This document shows positions 60,652 through 64,000 of a DNA stretch of 64,000 nt, one piece after another (position 1 is the first letter of the stretch; the number at the start of each line of letters is the position of its first letter). Under the pieces are notes generated by a model. It worked only from the letters and a program-made list of their open reading frames with translations. It had not been told where the DNA came from and searched no databases. The translations under genes were made by a program, and so were the position numbers. Origin of the DNA: Bacillus sp. ISL-34 (lineage in GTDB: Bacteria > Bacillota > Bacilli > Bacillales > DSM-1321); the NCBI RefSeq assembly GCF_018613325.1, contig NZ_JAGGQJ010000007.1:25947-89946 (forward strand). Direction: 5' to 3'.

Positions 60652-62106
60652 ATGGGGATACGTAACGAAGATGTCACATTAAATGAAATCAACGGAGGAG
60701 ACAAGCCTAAAGCAGGTAAGAAGTGGCTGAAGCTACCACATGTTTATGTTATTTTAGTTACCATGCTTTTGATTTGTTATGTTGCAACATTGTTGGTGCC
60801 TAAAGGTCAATTTGAAAGAGTGGAAGGACCGAAAGGAGCGCCAATTTTGGTGCCGGGGACGTTTAAGTTTGTGGATGCTCCCAATTTGACTCCTTTCGAT
60901 TTAATGTTTTCGATACCTACTGGGATGGTTCAGGCAGGTGAAATCATCTTTGGTGGTTTAATGATTGGGGCACTGTTCAGTGTTATTGAACGCACAGGAC
61001 TTCTAACCTTGGGCATTCAAAGAATTAATCATGCATTTCAAAACAGAAGTATATGGGCCATCCCCGCATTGATGGTTCCCATGGCTGCTTTTACGGCATT
61101 TACAGGGGCCATGGAGATGGGGCTTATGTATGCACCAATCATGATCCCGTTAATGTTGAATTTAGGCTATGATCGTTTCACAGCCACTGCGATGGTGCTT
61201 GTTAGTACGGCTGCTGGATTTAGTGTTGCACTTACTTCCCCAGCCACAGTGGGACTTTCCCAGACATTAATGGAGCTGCCATTATACTCTGGAATTGGTT
61301 TTCGGGCGATTTTTATGGTGATTACCGTATTAATTGGGATTTGGTATGTTTGGTGTTATGCGCGTAAGATTGAGAGAAACGCCTCGCTCGGATACTTATA
61401 TGGAGATGGTTTGGATGCTCAATATATTAATAGTGATGAGCAAATAGAAGAAAAAGCTTCAAAAAGGCAGATCTTTGCCATTCTCTTTTTGCTCGCTGGC
61501 ATTGGTGTGATGATTTATGGTTTGCTGAACTGGGGATGGTATTTCACTCAAATTGGTGGTTGGTATGCATTTATGGGGATTGTTCTCGGCTTAATTTATG
61601 GTCTCAATCCAAGTACTATTGCTGAAGTGTTTAATGAAGGATTTAAAAAAGTGCTTTTAGGTGTTTTGATTATTGGACTATCAAGAGCCATTTCAGTCAT
61701 TCTTGAGAATGGGAATATTTTGGATACGATTGTAAATGGTATTAGCGTAGTGGTGAGTTCCATGCCAAGCCAGATAGCTGCACTAGTGATGATGGTCTTT
61801 CAATCTTTATTTAACTTTTTCGTTGGATCTGGAAGTGGACAAGCCATGATTACCATGCCTATTATGAGCGGGTTGTCCGATTTACTTGGAGTCACAAGGC
61901 AAACAGCGATTTTGGCATTTCAATATGGTGACGGCTTTACAAACATTCTTTACCCTAGCGGTTTGTTTATGGCAATATTAGCTATTGCTCAAGTGCCTTA
62001 TACAAAATGGGTCCGCTTTATAGCTCCACTCCTGCTGATTTGGTATGGAGTAGCAGCAGTTTCCCTAATTATCGCCCAATCTATAGGGTGGGGAGCTAAT
62101 TTATGA
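60652..62106 (+). CDS. YfcC-family permease
   Basis: 484 residues, about 12 helices. Pattern of the YfcC/ArcD-like family: PHVYVILVTMLLICYVATLLVPKGQFERVEGPKG near the start, and FNFFVGSGSGQAMITMPIM and LAFQYGDGFTNILYPSG near the C-terminus (substrate region). Members carry basic amino acids, peptides or carboxylates. It probably imports the substrate of the hydrolase 94 bases upstream, in the same sigma-54 unit. Confidence 0.88.
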   Translation: MGIRNEDVTLNEINGGDKPKAGKKWLKLPHVYVILVTMLLICYVATLLVPKGQFERVEGPKGAPILVPGTFKFVDAPNLTPFDLMFSIPTGMVQAGEIIFGGLMIGALFSVIERTGLLTLGIQRINHAFQNRSIWAIPALMVPMAAFTAFTGAMEMGLMYAPIMIPLMLNLGYDRFTATAMVLVSTAAGFSVALTSPATVGLSQTLMELPLYSGIGFRAIFMVITVLIGIWYVWCYARKIERNASLGYLYGDGLDAQYINSDEQIEEKASKRQIFAILFLLAGIGVMIYGLLNWGWYFTQIGGWYAFMGIVLGLIYGLNPSTIAEVFNEGFKKVLLGVLIIGLSRAISVILENGNILDTIVNGISVVVSSMPSQIAALVMMVFQSLFNFFVGSGSGQAMITMPIMSGLSDLLGVTRQTAILAFQYGDGFTNILYPSGLFMAILAIAQVPYTKWVRFIAPLLLIWYGVAAVSLIIAQSIGWGANL

Positions 62107-62179
62107 TTAAAGGTTTTAGATGAATGAAATATGAATGGAATTTATGGTAAATTCTTAAAATTTAATAGTATTGTACTTC

Positions 62180-62208
62180 AAAAGGGGGAATTCCCCTTTT
62201 TGCTTTTT
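62180..62208 (+). terminator. terminator after the YfcC-type permease gene
   Basis: AAAAGGGGGAATTCCCCTTTTT with T-rich tail GCTTTTT. Confidence 0.9.
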
Positions 62209-62274
62209 GATATGTCTATCGGGATAATTTTATTAGGAAAGTTGCGATTGACGAGGAGACTATGGAGGGTTTGT

Positions 62275-62516
62275 ATGACAAAGACCATTTATACGAATGG
62301 AATGATTATACACTAGATGTAAACCAACCTAAGGTTGAAACAGTAGTAGTTGAATCAGAAGGATTTTAGGCTTATGCATAACGAGAGGGAAATTAGCAGA
62401 TATGATGATCTATTCGAATGACTTTTTTTTAATGGAAAATCCGGACGATCTATTGCGAACGAAAGTTGAAAAGACAATTATTGATGGTGAAGTAAACGCA
62501 TTATAAGGGATTAAGA
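62275..62516 (+). pseudogene. amidohydrolase remnant: N- and C-terminal pieces
   Basis: MTKTIYTNGMI(I)H at 62275 runs into stop. One base on, the adjacent frame continues TLDVNQPKVETVVVESEGF, together the start of a YtcJ-type protein (compare GKIFTANPKQPYASAMVV in the intact gene at 57473). From about 62434, MENPDDLLRTKVEKTIIDGEVNAL is a typical C-terminus of the same family (compare EEIDRITVEETYMGGSLVY). Almost all of the central domain is missing. A truncated gene, probably once part of the sigma-54 island. Confidence 0.8.
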
Positions 62517-63054
62517 TCATTGGAGATAATTGAATAAATAACAAAATATAGGACATTGAATCATGGGTAATGATCAGTGGAATCCTTGCATTGTAAATAA
62601 AATACCTTTGCTGGATATACTTTTTTAATTGTACATTTTACGAAGGTATTTTTTATTTGAAGGAATCCAACTTATCATGGCGCGTGTTTATATGAGGAGT
62701 TCACATGAAGTAAGTAATGCTTCTTTTGAACATCTTAAGGCCTGCTGAGTAGAGGATTTCGTTGGCTTAAGTAATAGAGTGCATATTGTCTTATTCCCTT
62801 TCATAAACTGTTATGGAACAAACAAGCCAGTGGAAGAGAGGAGTTGATCATGGTTGCTCGAAACCGGTTCAACCGCTTGACTCTATCCGTGTGTGCTTTC
62901 TAGGAATTTAAGCCCACGACTAAGCTAGTATGTTAAAGTACAAATTGAGATTTAGACATCAAATAAATAGTGGTTTTTCTGAATCTATCCATAATTACAA
63001 TGAAAAGGAAACATTCAGAATTCCGCCGTTTAAAAGAGGGGAGTTAATCAGAGT
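62517..63054. other. intergenic region without a supported gene
   Basis: About 540 bases. AAATAAAATACCTT (about 62596) and AAGGTATTTTTTATTT (about 62644) form a long-range inverted repeat. No reading frame with good ribosome site and composition. Confidence 0.5.
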
Positions 63055-63735
63055 ATGAGAATCTCAGAATTAAAGAGGAAAGCCCTTCAGTCGTTGGGAG
63101 GTAAATGGGGAGTAACTGTTTCGCTTATGTTGCTGTTATTCTTGATCAACCTCATTTTTCCTTTAGTTGTCGAAGTGATCGGAAGCGGTGGGTTTTCAGA
63201 ATGGCTCATGCAGGAAGAAACACCGTTATGGTCTGATATCTTCAGCATGGTCTTTTCCATTGCCTTAATCCCGCTTACCATTTCAACCACTTGGTTCTAC
63301 CTGAATTTAGTTAGGGATGGAAATCCTGGCATTCCAGAAGTGTTCGCTATCTATAAAGATGGAAAAACCTCGTTCAAGCTTATTGGGGCATCCATCTTAC
63401 AAGCTATTTTCATTTTTTTATGGTCATTATTATTAATCATTCCGGGTATCATCAAAGCCATCGCCTATTCGCAGCTATTTTTCTTATTGAAGGATCATCC
63501 TGAATACACGGTGCTTGAAGCCATTACAGAGAGCAAAAAAAGAATGAAGGGCTTGAAATGGAAGTATTTCCTTATGCACCTAAGCTTCATCGGGTGGGGC
63601 ATCCTTTGCATGTTCACGCTGGGAATTGGTTTACTATGGTTGATTCCTTATGCAGGAACAACAACGGCTGCATTCTATGAAGAATTGATTGTGCCTCAAG
63701 AAGATATTGACGATGATCAACAAATAGAGGGATAA
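63055..63735 (+). CDS. DUF975-family membrane protein
   Basis: 226 residues. N-terminus ISELKRKALQSLGGKWGVTVSLMLLLFLI, the DUF975 opening (a basic helix then TM1). There are about five membrane segments; SLLLIIPGIIKAIAYSQLFFLLKDHPEYTVLEAITESKKRMKG is the family core. Ends in an acidic tail (PQEDIDDDQQIEG). GAGGGGAG lies upstream. Function unknown in all members. Confidence 0.88.
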   Translation: MRISELKRKALQSLGGKWGVTVSLMLLLFLINLIFPLVVEVIGSGGFSEWLMQEETPLWSDIFSMVFSIALIPLTISTTWFYLNLVRDGNPGIPEVFAIYKDGKTSFKLIGASILQAIFIFLWSLLLIIPGIIKAIAYSQLFFLLKDHPEYTVLEAITESKKRMKGLKWKYFLMHLSFIGWGILCMFTLGIGLLWLIPYAGTTTAAFYEELIVPQEDIDDDQQIEG

Positions 63736-63739
63736 AAGA

Positions 63740-63773
63740 TTAACCGATAGCATATGGCTATCGGTTTAAATTT
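63740..63773 (+). terminator. terminator after the DUF975 gene
   Basis: TTAACCGATAGC-atatg-GCTATCGGTTTAAATTT. Confidence 0.8.
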
Positions 63774-63814
63774 ATAGACAAAAGTGGTTTTACCTAAAAT
63801 TTCAAAACATAGTT

Positions 63815-63950
63815 GATTGGAACGGAAGGTGCGAGACTCCTGCGGGAAAAGCGCGTCGAGGGGAGACCCCGCAGGCGCAAGGCCGAGGAGGCTCCCGGAC
63901 CGCCCGCGGAAAGCGAGTGCCTGGAGTGGAAATCGACGTTCGAGGTTTTA
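63815..63950. repeat. GC-rich dispersed Bacillaceae intergenic element
   Basis: GGAACGGAAGGTGCGAGACT... to ...AGCGAGTGCCTGGAGTGG, with inner blocks GGGGAGACCCCGCAGGCGC, GCCGAGGAGGCTCCC and CCGCCCGCGGAAAGCGAG. The block is far richer in G+C than its surroundings and contains several short palindromes (GGGGTCTCCCC-like, GGGAGCCTCC). From memory, very similar blocks recur in many Bacillus and related genomes. It is not protein-coding: no reading frame makes sense. Confidence 0.8.
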
Positions 63951-64000
63951 TAAACCCTCATAAAAACTGAAACAAACTTTATTTTCATCGATTTTGTCTA

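Noticed and set aside
63794..63988. A 64-residue frame across the GC-rich element
   Set aside because: The element is a dispersed repeat of a type that commonly yields false reading frames.

Overview
This is about 64 kb of chromosome from an aerobic, endospore-forming Bacillaceae bacterium, most likely a Peribacillus / Bacillus simplex-type species (inferred from the mix of recognisable B. subtilis-type genes: yvbW with a T-box leader, tcyP, yyaC, adaA-ogt-alkA, mtlA/R/D, catDE, rocA/D/G, plus strong AGGAGG ribosome sites and frequent TTG/GTG starts). No rRNA, tRNA, insertion sequence, CRISPR array or complete prophage was seen.

Layout. 0-5 kb is an accessory, AT-rich stretch: an MFS permease, small membrane and lipoproteins, an HTH protein, and a secreted precursor-like protein with a bacteriocin-like C-terminus. 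5-13 kb: a T-box-controlled amino acid permease, a PAP2 phosphatase, a protein with a degenerate metalloprotease motif, the cystine transporter TcyP, and an ECF sigma / DUF4179 anti-sigma pair. 13-18 kb: a GNAT gene broken at its start, a VOC protein, and the first CitS-CitT-CitM-type citrate sensing and uptake set. 18-28 kb: YyaC, a pentapeptide protein, a MerR/TipAS regulator, CutC, a decayed NUDIX gene, two tandem DUF2690 secreted proteins, and the adaptive response genes ogt-adaA divergent from alkA with a repeated candidate operator. 28-32 kb: a second CitS-CitT-CitM set with a cre site and a 13-bp tandem repeat. 32-37.6 kb: mannitol mtlA-mtlR-mtlD.

37.6-45.3 kb holds the most interesting locus. 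A CntABCDF-like opine/metallophore ABC importer is followed by a MATE exporter that overlaps a nicotianamine synthase (CntL)-like gene, and three Zur-box-like palindromes precede the parts. This looks like a zinc-repressed metallophore system. No opine dehydrogenase (CntM) or histidine racemase (CntK) is present nearby, and a MATE protein stands where other systems have MFS or EamA exporters. 45.4-47.4 kb is a catD-catE-azoR quinone/catechol detoxification operon.

48-62 kb is a sigma-54 (SigL) island. A RocR-like activator diverges from rocA-rocD-rocG and a small lipoyl-like protein, with two -24/-12 promoters. A second activator then precedes two further sigma-54 units (brnQ plus a YtcJ-like amidohydrolase; an M20 amidohydrolase plus a YfcC-type permease). 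Both units share a conserved palindromic upstream element, so a coherent second regulon can be read from sequence. A decayed amidohydrolase lies at its edge. A DUF975 membrane protein and a GC-rich dispersed repeat close the window.

Intergenic regions carry strictly periodic short repeats: 21 bp at two loci in opposite orientation, and 41 bp at two loci with different sequences. These periods are close to whole numbers of DNA helical turns.
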